A DNA stretch of 64,000 nt, taken from NCBI GenBank assembly GCA_033032175.1, contig CM065308.1, positions 19,773,590 through 19,837,589 on the forward strand. The letters run 5' to 3'. The DNA is from Saturnia japonica (Eukaryota; Arthropoda; Insecta; Lepidoptera; Saturniidae). Under the pieces are notes generated by a model, which was not told the origin of the DNA, ran no database searches, and saw nothing but the letters and a program-made list of their open reading frames with translations. The position numbers and the translations under genes are program-made. Positions 46,526 to 58,139 of the stretch are shown in pieces. Numbering within the stretch: position 1 is the first letter of the stretch; every line of letters begins with the position of its first letter.

Positions 46526-46700
46526 TTTTTTTTAGAACTGACTGTACTGTTAGCCTTATGGGCCCTGAAGCCGCTGCGGCTTTTACAGCTTCACCGAACT
46601 TACCGTGTAAAAATTTTCTGTCAGGACCCTTTTTATAGTGTTTCATAGCGCGTATGCTATTGGCTGTGTCCAGTCATAGGTGCGCGCTTATTGGTTCAAA
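46526..46700 (-). repeat. Module H copy e with CCAAT and TATA boxes upstream
   Basis: On the minus strand the order is CCAAT (46,690-46,694), CCAAT (46,659-46,663), CTATAAAAAGGG (46,627-46,638), then 25-30 bp later TTCGGTGAAGCTGTAAAAGC, CTGAAGGGC-type sequence, GGCTAACAGTACAGTCAGTT and an A-run. This is a textbook Pol II core promoter arrangement in front of the shared 3' module. No protein is recognisable. Confidence 0.5.
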
Positions 46701-47519
46701 GCTTACGAACTTCGTTCCAAACGAGTATGCCACGGACACTCACGCATTTTTTTTCACAATATCGCTGGATAGCTAGAAGAAAATGGCGTGTTGTATTAAA
46801 CTCGCTAGTACGAAAAATAAGAACAATAAAATATTAATGTATAGATAAATAAATAAATAAAAATTGCGCGCACAACACCGTACGCGTAATAGACGTGAAA
46901 CTTCTTAAAAAGGAAATGCGGATAGCCTATTCTGTGTATTAAATATAAAATATACAGCTCTCTTGGTCTTTCTATCCACGTAACATATTTCTTCTCTCTC
47001 ATATAAGGAAATGTGCTTGAAATTTCACTCTTAATTGTCATCCAAATATCGAATCGCCGCCTAAGTATTTCACTTCAGTTGACCGTTGATGGATTACGAT
47101 CTCTCGGTAGTCGCTGCTGTGTTTGGATTGCTGTGCTTACCGTCAAGGATAGTACCGTCAATTTATCGTGCTACAATTTAAAAAAAAAATTGTTGCTAAA
47201 CCGGGATAACAGTATGTTACCATACACACACCCTCCAAAGATAATCCAGAGATCCAGAAACATTCAGATCCAATCGGGCACCGCGATATAGTTACAATAG
47301 TTGTCGTTTAAAGGACAAAACCTTGTTATTTGGACGCCTACGGTCACATATTACATTGCTCCAGGACGTGAGGAAAGTGTCACATAGACCTGTAAACATA
47401 CAGAGTCGTGTGTGTGTTGTTTGAACGTGTAACGTTTTCTGATTTGATATGCTAAGAATTGCACAATGTTTTAACATTGCTGTTGTGAATGCAATTGTAA
47501 AAATCATGATGATGAACTA

Positions 47520-47745
47520 GTTCTTAATTGGAACTGCCAGAATACAACTAAAGGTGCTTGGCGCCAGATTTTCACCGTGTGGTAGTTAATCAGGCGGGTA
47601 TTAGAAAAAGCCATACGACCATTCTATGATCTCATCGCGTTGTTTTCTTCAGCGAAAACTCAGGGCTCATTGTAAACGCTGCTGCTGTATGAGATTTGAA
47701 TTGTGATACATTTATGCATAATCAGTGGAGAAAAAAAATCGGATC
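47520..47745 (-). repeat. SINE-A copy
   Basis: The minus-strand body matches other copies: CTTTAGTTGTATTCTGGCAG, GAAAATCTGGCGCCAAGCAC, GAGATCATAGAATGG. The head is degraded. Confidence 0.6.
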
Positions 47746-48000
47746 GGTGGTTCAATCTTTACTTTGTATAAATTTTAGCATAGTTCTAAAGTACATATAA
47801 TTAAGAAATTTGGCGATAAAAGTTTAAAACAAATAAATGAAACCGAGCGAGCCTTACAGTAGTCGCATATGATGTGTAATATATGATTTAATATAGTTTA
47901 CACATATAAATTAGTTTATAGTATAATAGGCACACACTGTTGGCTGACAATACCAACCTCTGAGAAAATGGGTTGATACCATCTGATGACCAACGCTACC

Positions 48001-48060
48001 ACCGCGCGCTCTTTGGTCAAATCACATAGCGTGCGTTCATTGGTCAAAAAATAGCACGCG
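48001..48060. promoter_or_regulatory. Repeated TTGGTCAAA motif block, promoter-like
   Basis: GCTCTTTGGTCAAATCA, GTTCATTGGTCAAAAAAT and CTTCCTTGGC occur within 65 bp, each beside a GCGCG or GCGTG. Similar GCGCTTATTGGTTCAAA occurs at 46,683. Inverted CCAAT motifs clustered like this suggest a promoter or an LTR-type regulatory block. No transcript unit follows that I recognise. Confidence 0.25.
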
Positions 48061-48529
48061 CTTCCTTGGCTTCCTGTTACACACTTCCGTTCCTTTTCAC
48101 GAAATCACTTTCACAGATAGTAGAAAAGCGAGAGTATAGATGTTACACATTAAAAAAAAATGATGCCTTGTCTAAAAGTTTAAAGCTCTCTGTAACCAAT
48201 AATATTCCGAGCGTATGTTCACAATGCACCGACGCACTATTTTACACTTTATCAGTTGGGCTCGACCGGTGCGCGCACGCGTATATAACTTACAGCGCAT
48301 GCGCCGCCCGCCTTGGGCTGTGTTGCCATTTTATTGTGCTTAAATGTTGCTCTTAAATGATTATTCAAATTGTAATTAATATACACGGTATTTGAATTGA
48401 ATGTTTAAGTGTAAATTGCAATTATGTTGCATGACTTTTTGGGAAATACTCTTTAGGTAATATGGTAGTTTAAAAATAAAAGCTCGGTTGAATTAGAACA
48501 CTAGTTAACTGGCTTAATTGAATAGATTA

Positions 48530-49120
48530 ATTATTTCATTAGGGCTCTGTGCCTCATGGTAAGCACAATACAATCCAAAAACACTAGCGTCTATCGAGAA
48601 ATCGGTAATACAGTGCCGATTGTCGCTACCCACCACAACCACGCTCTTCAGCAGCAACTAAAGTCTAGGTCCGTTCCTTCGGCGTGGAGCCCTCGAGCCA
48701 AGCAGCCGCTAGCGCGATGCAAGTGATACTGCACTTGCATTCACTAGCTACCATCAGACACCATTACACTACACCGCCACATACATGCAAACCACACAGG
48801 GACATAGGTTATGTAAGGGACCTTTTTTTATTTTTTGGCTTTTTAGACTTAGACCAAATTGCCAGATTTCTAAAAGGCAGGAACACATATATATGTATAG
48901 TTAATTAGATCGAGTTTTACTGATAGGGAATTAGTTAGATCGCAACTTATTTGCTTGTACAGCAACAACAGCCCAAGCTGAGGTTCAGCCACTTTGGCAC
49001 CCTTGAGCTTCTTTCCACGCTCTTACAGCTGAGTACCTTCCGCGCTTGCCCCCAAGCCCGGTGAAGCTGTCAAAGCCTCTAATGGCTCCATGACCCTTAA
49101 GACTAATAGAGTAGTCAGTT
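48530..49120 (+). repeat. Retroposon 3' region: repeat G then module H (copy c)
   Basis: The G part has TGCCTCATGGTAAGCACAAT and CTATCGAGAAATCGG. It continues GCAGCCGCTAGCGCGATGCA and CACACAGGGACATAGGTTAT. Module H then follows with GATAGGGAATTAGTTAGATC, CACTTTGGCACCCTTGAGC and CCCGGTGAAGCTGTCAAAGC. The order is the same as at 25,100-25,848. Confidence 0.55.
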
Positions 49121-49349
49121 CGTAAAGGAAAACTGTTTGTCGCTGTCATACCAGTGTATAAGTGGCTCGGAAGACACCAAAAGAAAGTCACTATGACCGG
49201 TGTGAAGTACATGGTTATCGACTCAGTCGCGTATAGATTCCTGCGACTCAGCATGCCGTGATCATTTTTAAAAATGTGGATATTTTAATAGTTTTCATGA
49301 GATAATTGTTGTTAAAAATATGAAATCTTTGGTTATGTTGGAGATCCAA

Positions 49350-49976
49350 TCTAATATAAATAAATAAAATTAAATGTAAAAAAATAAAATAAAATAATGG
49401 TTTAATTCCGCCCAATCCGTTCCACCATAGGACAATTAGACGCCGTGAGCGATTCCATCCTTATGTCGTAGAAATTCCCCTGATTCACTGATTCGTCGTT
49501 TATTGTGCGAACGGCAAAGGAGAGGAATTCACTCCCGTCGTCTGTCTTTCCATCCACCTATAACTTGGGAGTCTTTAAGCGAAGAGTGAATAGGCATTTA
49601 ATAGGTAAGCGCGACACATCGTCAGCCTCATCTTTACTTACCATCAGGTAAGATCGAGGCCAAGGGCATACCTCTATTGCATTAAAAAAAAGCTTTTTAT
49701 TAAATATATATGAAAGTTTAAACGGTATTTATAACAAAAACACAATTATTTTTTTAGTTTTTAATGGGACTCTTATTGGCAGATATATCTGATATATAGA
49801 CTAGGTATCTTAGGTTAATTTTATATAAGAAAATGAATTGAGGTTACGCGTAAACAAAATATTTAATTTTAAACGTTTTTATTTTTCTTTAAAATAAACG
49901 GCGGACAACCACCGTGGGTGGAAGTGGGGTCACCACTATAATAACGGCATTTTGTAGTAGCCGCGGGAACAGCTGG
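49350..49976 (+). mobile_element. Helitron split by a LINE fragment
   Basis: The 5' end TCTAATATAAATAAATAAAA follows an A at 49,349. The body resumes after about 49,700 with TTTTTAATGGGACTCTTATT, GGCAGATATATCTGATATAT. The 3' block has CGGCGGACAACCACCGTGGG and GTGGAAGTGGGGTCACCAC and ends AACAGCTGG before T. Between about 49,390 and 49,700 lies a LINE 3' fragment. Without it the Helitron would be about 310 bp, close to its relatives here. Confidence 0.7.
49414..49651 (+). pseudogene. C-terminal remnant of a non-LTR retrotransposon ORF2 inside a Helitron
   Basis: The first piece reads NPFHHRTIRRRERFHPYVVE, IPLIH, then a stop. After a frameshift comes DSSFIVRTAKERNSLPSSVF, PSTYNLGVFKRRVNRHLIGK, RDTSSASSLLTIR and a stop at 49,649. 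This is the common LINE ending FHP-VV, F--RTA--WN-LP--VFP--YNL--FK--VN--L; the usual Trp before N is Arg. Only one frameshift is needed. A run of A follows at about 49,681-49,690. Confidence 0.75.
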
Positions 49977-50329
49977 TAGTATTGTGGGGATTCTTTAGTA
50001 TTTTATCTTGCTACTCTTCAATTTTGTTAAAATTCATTTTTGGATTAGATAAAACTTACAACGAATCCATTTAAATTTTCTATACTATTCAACAAGCGCC
50101 ATAGAAAACCAAAATACATGTTCGGTTTAGACAGGGGTCAGACGAAACGACCTTATGTGGTGACACCTCAACACGACCAGTTTCAAAAACCATTGTTATT
50201 TGAAAACGTTAGAACAATATAGTTCAAGTTAAAAAGGCTTATAACTGTTTTCTCCACGTCTATTCAAATGACTATAACTTCCTTTGAATGGAGTTTAGTA
50301 TGTCGTTTAGCGTTTTTTGAGACGATGAT

Positions 50330-50400
50330 GGCTCAGTGATAAATAGTATTTGGACACCTCATCCATCGACGTAGGGTCAAACCAGGGTTGGAAAAGATCA
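50330..50400 (+). repeat. SINE-A head fragment
   Basis: GATGATGGCTCAGTGATAAA is the A-box region, and ACGTAGGGTCAAACCAGG a decayed B box. The body is absent. Confidence 0.55.
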
Positions 50401-51111
50401 AGATTTTTTCACGAGTTAATTGGCAGTATTTTTTTGACAAGTTAGTATTGTGATACACATAAAATTTACCGGTAATTTTTTTGCATAAATAAAAAAAAAT
50501 GTATTAGATTTAAGTTTCGGGCAATAGATAACAGAAATATAGTTTTTTTAGACCTTTAAAATACACAGTGCTTCACTTACACCTTCGTCATATATGCTAT
50601 TATTTTTTGTTCTTGTTTGATCAACAAACTCACCTAATATCCATTGCGATGCGATGCGATGTAAACCTAGTAACAAGACCGGTTCGTAAACCTGTGTTGT
50701 GTTAATTTTTAATAGATCTGGAACACATTGAATAAAACAGCCGATGGTAATCCAAGATATGGCATTAAATACAATTTTGAATACATAATAACTTCTATAC
50801 GAAATATTTAATTTGCGGTTTAGCTTCATCTATATTTGAGTCGAAGATATTTGAGTCAGTTTAAATAACAAATCTACATAAAATCAATATCGATTCAGAT
50901 TTATCTCTTTCGTATATTTTATCATTAATTATTAACATAACCTCAGCTTACGATGAAGGGAAATTAGGAATAACGATTTGCTAGTTGACTCGTGTGAATA
51001 TTTCGCATATTGTAGCATGTAATCAATATAATTATCAGCTGTAATGTTACTTAAGGACAACAAATTTTAAAAGGTTTTTTAATAGTCTCCAAAAAAAGAC
51101 GGGAGGTTACT

Positions 51112-51340
51112 CTATTTGAATGTATTTTTTTTATATATTTTCCGCCATAACTTCTTTGTTTATGAACCGATTTCGATGATTCTTTTTTTGTGTGATAGAG
51201 GATACCTCAAGGGTGGTTCTATTTTAATTTCATTGTCATTGAACCTTCTACTTCGAAGATACACCAGGAAACTCTTGAAAATCATTAAAGATGGTTTTCG
51301 TTTTTGTTTGAAATGTTATGCTATAATATTTCTTGAATAG
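51112..51340 (+). repeat. Repeat J, copy 2
   Basis: CGCCATAACTTCTTTGTTTA, TGAACCGATTTCGATGATTC, GTGGTTCTATTTTAATTTCA matches 44,265-44,450 over about 190 bp. Confidence 0.5.
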
Positions 51341-52139
51341 CGGGGAACATGAGCATTAACATGTTGTATGAATAATTAATTGTTATGAAGGATTACCAGG
51401 TAAAACACCTTTTAGAAATAATATATATGATTGATTAAGTATCGTATTATAATGCTATAAATAATTCACAAACATACAATAAGTGTCTGAAAGCCAAACT
51501 AGACACTATTATGTCTATCATAATTTAGTGTCTATCAATATTTAAAATAAAAAATAAACAAAAGTCTAGATCAAATTCAGACAGATCCATTAATCTGACT
51601 CTTTGTATGAGTATTCAACAGGTAGTTGCTTAACACTAATTTTATGTGATTTTTTGTTGTTTTTATGCTTTCAAAGTATCCTCTCAAGCGTGTCTAGTTA
51701 TGTCTAAAAACTATGTTATTGACTTGTTTTGTGCTAATCTAGTTTATTTAATTTATATCAATGAAAACGCGTTTCTTCGTTCGCGAATCTGGTTTATAAA
51801 ATCGTTTTTTTTTGTGGTTACCTATTGGTTTTAATAGTTTTATTTATACTTTTTGGATACATTAAAAAATAATATAAAGGCAGTGAAAATGATTGTGGTG
51901 TTCACAAGGGAGTTTGTTATTGCGGAATGAAAATTGTTGTCATGTGAGCAATTAATGTGCGACCACCATATAGAGTCAGTCCTTCTCCTACTTTGGCGTG
52001 TTACCATGTTAACCCTTATCGTTGTGGATGATATACATGCAAATTTTACATACATTTTTCTGACGCAAGGAAGCCAAAGGGTTAAATAATTTACATCAGA
52101 TAAGATTATGGATAAAACGTCTGTAATAAATTTATTTAA

Positions 52140-52418
52140 GAGATTGTTTTGTATGTTTATTTGAACGCGCTAATCTCTGGAACTGCCAGTAAGATTTCAG
52201 ACAATATCATTGGATTTTATAGCCTGTTTATTAAGAAAGGTTCATGGGCTAGTTATCTTTACGCTATGACGTTAGGGTGCAAAGCAGTATCAATGAACGT
52301 CAAGCATTCTGGAAATCTATGGACACCCACGGGAATTAAGAGCAACGGGGGCTTTGGGGTAGTGCGGACGATTGTTAATCGAATAAATTTAACACGGGTG
52401 AAACCGTGGAACATAGTT
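52140..52418 (+). mobile_element. Non-autonomous Helitron with 3' hairpin
   Basis: TATGTTTATTTGAACGCGCT, AATCTCTGGAACTG starts the Lep1 body. ACGCTATGACGTTAGGGTGC is in the middle. The 3' hairpin is CACGG-GTGAAA-CCGTG at 52,393-52,408, followed by CATAGTTCT in place of CACAGCTAGT, so the terminal motif has decayed. Confidence 0.7.
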
Positions 52419-53017
52419 CTATTTAGTATAAAGTAAGATATCTCAAATAATTTGTATTTTGTTTAATTTGCCCCTGAATTTAAATTTGCTTTTGGTTGAT
52501 TAAATAGCTCGTTCAACCACTCTCTGTGGGAATAAAGGAATGGATTTACTAAAAGTCACATCCCACTTTTTTATTCTAAGCGACAAAATAAACAAAAGTA
52601 GAAATAAAACTCATTTAAATTATTTTTTAATCACCGCAAATCCATTAAGTTTTCACGCGAATTGTAATAATCTAAAAAACGGGCGTTCCGAACATTCTCC
52701 GCGTTCTACAAGGTTCTATTAAATTCGATAATCACTTGACAGACGATATTATACCTTGTTGAGTATGAATAAGTATTATATCCAAAATGGAAGTCTAGAA
52801 ATGGCGGCGTATATGCATCAGTTTTTTCCAACACATTTTATAAATTTATTTGTCTTTTTTTTTTCACTACACGACACGAGCACGATTCGATATTTTTTAC
52901 TCGAATAGCATTATACTTTGCCCTAACAAAATACTAGAAAGTAAAAAAAAAAATCTTTTATTAAAGCGTTTGGTCTTTTATAGGCAACGGGAAAAGCAAA
53001 ATAATGAGTTCCTTCCT

Positions 53018-53044
53018 ACTTACGGTAGGAACACTGCCGTAAGT
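53018..53044. repeat. 8-bp perfect hairpin
   Basis: ACTTACGG, loop TAGGAACACTG, CCGTAAGT. Isolated in AT-rich DNA; no function can be assigned. Confidence 0.3.
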
Positions 53045-53119
53045 ATGCAAATTTTACATGATTTTTGCAGTAGTATTTATATTATCGACGACCTGATGCA
53101 ACGCTTATTTTTTGTGTCT

Positions 53120-53790
53120 CTTTAATTTGTACATTTGTTGATGTTGACAGTGTGTACTTTAAATTTTTTTTCTTTACTTTTTTACTATCAGCAAATATTA
53201 GATATTCGACGTTAGTCGTCGTTTTTCGATCATAATGTGACGCATATCTTAAAATAACTTCTTTCTGTTGTCTTTTACTTCGTCTCGTTAATTTGTAATA
53301 AATCTCGTTTCAACAAAGGCCAAGTGTAGGCGTATAATGATAATTTATTATCTTCTTTTTAATTTCAATAAATCACAATGAATAAATGTACAATAAATAC
53401 TATAGACAGAAGGTGTCCAAAGAATTAATTACAAACGGTAAAAAAATGTTTCGTTTGAAACAGGAGAAATACAAAATTATTATTATGCAAATATCTTATA
53501 TTGTAAATAATTCAGTTCATTATATCCAGTTAAAAACTGCGTATCGGCTTATACGTTCCACTTAAAGTTTAGATCACATGTGATAAAACTTTTATAGATC
53601 AATTTATATGTTTAAATATCAGAACTTCAAGCAGTTGGTTTTCGTACCGACGTGTAGTCCAATTTCGACATAATTACTGCACCATTAACGGTAATTAAAG
53701 TCACGATAGCCGAACACTTAAATCAATAGATTACTACCATCTATCGTTAAGATGTCCGCATGTAACGACAAATTTCATGGAATTTTATTA
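53120..53790. other. AT-rich stretch, no recognised feature
   Basis: No coding signature or repeat match seen. Confidence 0.4.
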
Positions 53791-53794
53791 CAAA

Positions 53795-53945
53795 ATCAAA
53801 CTCAACAAATACTTTATTCCAATTTATGCCCTAGGAAGGCACTTATGAACAGCAAAACATTTCTACCGGTTTTCGGAGAACATCTTTGTCATCGAGAAGA
53901 GCCGGCAAGAAACTCATCGGTTTTTTTTAAACTGAAAGAATGTAT
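53795..53945 (+). repeat. Repeat I, copy 3, abutting SINE-A
   Basis: AAAATCAAACTCAACAAATA, GAAGGCACTTATGAACAGCA, CGAGAAGAGCCGGCAAGAAA matches the minus strand of 34,320-34,478. It ends about 25 bp before a full SINE-A. Confidence 0.55.
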
Positions 53946-53968
53946 GCAGAGGAGGAGGGGAAACCGTC

Positions 53969-54265
53969 GAAACGATGATGGCTCAGTCGTAGCGTATATG
54001 GTCACCACAACGATTGACGTGAGGTCAAATCCCTGAAATGAGCCTGAGTTTTCGTTGAAGGAAAACATCGTGATGAAACCATAGTTATTTGGTACGGCTT
54101 TTTCTAACTACCACCCTCAAGTTCAAAATTTGTCACCGATCACCTATAGGTTTGTTTCGGCAGGTGAACTTAAGAGCCAGTCCTTCTACTAGACTTAACC
54201 TGTTACCATCTTGAACCACACCGTTATTTAAGATTAGGTGAGATTGTGGGCATTTTAAAACTTAT
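53969..54265 (+). repeat. SINE-A, full-length reference copy
   Basis: A box TGGCTCAGTCG (53,979-53,989), B box GGTCAAATCCC (54,023-54,033), then GGAAAACATCGTGATGAAAC, AACTACCACCCTCAAGTTC, and the tail AGATTAGGTGAGATTGTGGG. Size (~300 bp) and Pol III boxes fit a tRNA-derived SINE with a unique body. The 3' body may come from a partner LINE, but none in the window shares it. Confidence 0.8.
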
Positions 54266-54279
54266 AAAGAATAAAATAC

Positions 54280-55080
54280 AAATGCTGCGTATCAGCTCAA
54301 ACACGTGACGAGTTTATTCTTCAAGAACGGTTGTCTTGAAATTTATACAATAGGTAAAGTCAAATGGTTATTAACATACGAGCTGATCCGACAGATGTTG
54401 TTCTCCCATTTTCAATAGTCAATAACTCGGCCACATCGCCAGGATGTATCTATCCTAGGATAAAAACAAAAGATCGCACATTTATCTTGAATGAACGTCT
54501 CGAGTTCATAAGAAAATCCAATAGAAAAAGGACGCTAATTTATTGCTGAATTAGAACATTTTCCGGAAAACTTTAATTCAGACTATTACGAACATTGTAA
54601 AATAATAAAAGCTCGTGTGCGTCTCGGGACGCTCGACAGAAGTGATAACTTAAAGTAATCTAAGTTGAACTATTTAATATTGAAATTGTTTAACTTGAGA
54701 AAAGCTTAGGTTGTTACTTAAACATTATGTATATTAATGTGATAATGTGAGGAAAGGTTATTTATTAATAAAGTCTTTTATTGATTATAAAATATATTTT
54801 ATCCTTAGTTACAATTCTTGAATATGTACATTAGAATTCTAAGTAGTGAAGGAAGCCAGACAGAGTGGCGCCGTAACGCGTTACGTTACGAAGTGGTTTA
54901 CCCTCCCATAATAAGTTATCACTTCAAAATTGTCAAGTGATGCACTCACCAACGAACAGCATTACATTTATTTTGTTTAAATTACACATAATATTTATAT
55001 ATTGCATTGTATATTATATAAGTGATTATTCACTTCCGTCTACAAGTAAATTGGTAGTAGTATAAGGTTCAGTATTTTTT
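54280..55080. other. No recognised feature
   Basis: AT-rich. A short GC-richer patch, GGCGCCGTAACGCGTTACG, lies near 54,866-54,886, with a small palindromic core around ACGCGT. Confidence 0.4.
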
Positions 55081-55084
55081 TACG

Positions 55085-55440
55085 ATCTGACCTTACTGTT
55101 AGCCTGAGAGCCTGAGATCCTATCCAAAAACAGAGCCGCTGATGGCTTTTACAACTTTACCGGTCTTGGGGACGAGCGCTTAAAGCACTCAGCCGCGAAA
55201 GCTTGGGAAACAAGCGCGCAAGGGTGCCAAAGTTGCCAGACCTCGGCTTGGGCTGTTGCCGCGATTGCAAAGAAGTCGCGATCTGACTGAAACCCTATCC
55301 ATAAAATTCGAGCTAAGCTAACATATACATATATATATGTCCCTGCCTCCTGCATCTAGCGTAAAAAAAGAAAAAAAGGTTCCTTACAGAACCTATGTAC
55401 CTGTGTGGTGTACACGTATGTATGAACAACGTAACTTTGC
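55085..55440 (-). repeat. Module H copy d with longer 5' part
   Basis: On the minus strand: CACACAGGTACATAGGTTCT, GGCAGGGACATATATATATG, CAGATCGCGACTTCTTTGCA, GGCACCCTTGCGCGCTTG, then GGTAAAGTTGTAAAAGCCAT and an A-run. It corresponds to the H part of 25,100-25,848. Confidence 0.6.
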
Positions 55441-55999
55441 TTTTCACCTAATTTAAGTTATATACGTATTATGAAAATCTACTCATAAAGAGTAAACTCC
55501 AAAAAAAATGTCGAACAGTAGCAAAACGCGCAGAGAGCTCCGTTCGCAATAAGTTCTAATTACACCCACATTAATAAAGTTTATATAATTAATTAGAGAA
55601 CATATTTATATGAGGCTAGTTGTGATTAACAAATAAACGCGTTCCGTCATAACTCATACGAATGAAAAGCTTTTAAAGTACAGTTATCCGGAGTTTACCG
55701 TGCACATAACACTTTGTACTGCCGCCCATCCTAGGCCGCTTCCTACGTTTGAATAAATACTTATTTTTCCTTTTATAAATAATATCGAATCTTAACATCG
55801 CTAGAGGTACATCAAATAGCCTATATAATAAAACAATTTTAATAATGTTTAGGTTTTTGTTTTTAAATTAAGCATAGGTTTCAATACGAGTAGATTTTAT
55901 AGATATTACAGATTATACTAGGGATGAGCTATATTATATAATTGTTCGATAAATCTATACTTATAATAAAAGAGTAAAGAGTCGAAATCTGTACATTGA

Positions 56000-56180
56000 A
56001 GATATTTCAGAAAAAATACTACGGCGGGGTTTATAGTCATGTACAGAACAAATTTCCAATAGTTTTTGGAATGTTGTCTATCTGTATGTTTAAATGTCAA
56101 TCACGCAAAAACTACTGGAATGAATTTAATGAAATTTGGTTTGATTGTATTATAGCTTATAGTCTGAAGCTACATTTTTA
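56000..56180 (+). mobile_element. Helitron body fragment
   Basis: AATCACGCAAAAACTACTGG, AATGAAATTTGGTTTGATTG, ATTATAGCTTATAGTCTGAA is the Helitron body block. The 3' end found at 56,870 may belong to the same copy, split by about 550 bp. Confidence 0.5.
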
Positions 56181-56739
56181 AACGTATGGACATAAATTGC
56201 GTTTAGGCTATATAAATATAAAAAGAAATGTATGTGTATGTAAGTCTGTAATATATTTAAGTTATTTACTGAAATTAAGTGAAAAGTTACCAAATTATTT
56301 TATCTTAATATAATTTTCAATAAAATCAATAAATGGAAACGTATGTATTTTTGTTTTCCAACAATATTCATAGCACTGTACGGTTTGGTTTAAATTATCT
56401 CGGTTTTTTAATTGGTTGGTTGGTTTAATTGGCTTGATATGTATTGTCACACTTAAGTATATTTTCTATAATCTATGTTAATAATTTAAGAATGGGTTTT
56501 ATTTTATTTTTAAGTATTTATAGATTGATTTTAATGATATTTTTAAAAGTTGAAATAAGTAAGAATATCTATTCTATCTACATTTCTACGATACATGTCG
56601 TTGTTTAGTGTTTTTGCGTAATTAATATTTTTATTAAATTACACTAAACAGACATAAGTACTAAAAAGCGTAAATATTAACTGGAAAATAACGGTTTATA
56701 AAAATAATATTATTCAATAAACTTAGTTTTTCGTAAAGG

Positions 56740-56870
56740 ATTGCAAAACTGAACATTTTTATACGGGTCAAATACCGTAACGTGAGTCTGAGGTGAGGTG
56801 AGGTTTTAATTTAGTTGCTGTTTTTCATACAAGAAATATAGCACGTGTACGAAGTCCCGGGCACAGCTAG
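56740..56870 (+). mobile_element. Helitron 3' end
   Basis: GTACGAAGTCCCGGGCACAG then CTAG, followed by T at 56,871: the canonical 3' terminus. Upstream there is a GTGAGGTGAGGT run. Confidence 0.65.
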
Positions 56871-57487
56871 TATATAAATAAAAATGTGATATTAGAAAAC
56901 ATCAACGTTCGATATTTTTGATCACAACTTCAATGTTTTAGGAAGCGTAGTTGAAATCAAAACATTGATTTATTCAAGCCGAACAGTCGAACACAATTGT
57001 TTTACCACCTAGAAAACATATAAACAAAAAAATCTCCGATTTGGATCAGTGATTGTACCTTCGTGTTTAAATTCTGATTCTGAACACACTTCGATCGAAT
57101 TCCATAAAGAATCCAAGTATGATAATAAAAATGAATGAAAAAAAAAACAAGAATAAATAAAAAATCCATTAGAGAGGAGTCATCAAAATAAATCACTATA
57201 CCTAAAATACATTTAAAAGACGTTATAATCGTGAATGTATTTCGAATAAAGTAGCCGTTTCATTATAAATTCGATTTCTTATTAAATACTAAATAATATA
57301 TGACATACCGAACTTGTGACATGAAGGATTTTTTTTAAATTGTATAATTTTGAATTTCCGATGTTTGACTTTTTTATACCAAATTCGCTATCTTAACATA
57401 TTTTTTATCGAGTTTATAAGTCACCAGTGAGGATTTTTGACGGGACCTCAAACTCTCATGTAGTGGTTTTTGTTTTCTATTAATAGA

Positions 57488-57895
57488 TTAGCTGTGCCCG
57501 CGGCTTCACTCGCGTGGACTACAGAATGCCATTAATCGGGTACACGTGCGAATCTTGCTACCTCCGCACTAGGTTATTTTAAACACATGCTTATTATGGG
57601 TTTTCCTTACAAGTTAGATATATTATTATACTCTTTCTAACTTTTTTACTAACAGTTATATATTAAGTAGCACATAACAATTATATAATACATTTAAGCG
57701 CTCCAAATCATCGTTTTTTCGAATTGATTTTTATTTGTGCGGAATCCTAATTATTTTTCTAAAATAAAAGTATCTTAAGTTACTCCTTATAAAATCAGCT
57801 ATCTGTTTAATGTTGTTGTATAAAGGCCTGTCAAAATCTGTCCAACCGTTTTGGAGATTACGAGGGAAAAACTCTTAAATATAATATTAGTTAAT
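57488..57895 (-). mobile_element. Non-autonomous Helitron, near full length
   Basis: In plus-strand order it opens with TTAGCTGTGCCCGCGGCTTC, the complement of the hairpin plus CAGCTAA end, preceded by A (host T on the minus strand). It runs through GGACTACAGAATGCCATTAA, AAAATCAGCTATCTGTTTAA and TCCAACCGTTTTGGAGATTA, and closes with TATAATATTAG, the complement of the CTAATATTATA 5' end. About 408 bp. Confidence 0.8.
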
Positions 57896-58139
57896 ACATT
57901 TGTACAAAAGTAAGCGGCAGTAGTTTAGTTTCTTATATTTTGTAAAAAAATATCGTGTCTGTTATCGTGTTACGTTTATCGATATAGCTTCATATCTATC
58001 AGTTTCTCCGACTCTGGTATAACCTTGTACGTGAGTAAACGTCATATTTTTATAAAATAATGCATACATAATGTTAAAAAGACGCTCGTTCAAGTTTTCA
58101 CAGGAGCTGTCATCGAGAAAATAAAGAAATGGAAATGGT

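Noticed and set aside
49325..49345. TCTTTGGTTATGTTGGAGAT, reminiscent of the start of miR-9
   Set aside because: Identity is limited to about 11 bases and no hairpin arm is present.
50643..50662. GCGATGCGATGCGATG short tandem repeat
   Set aside because: Three units only; ordinary microsatellite seed.
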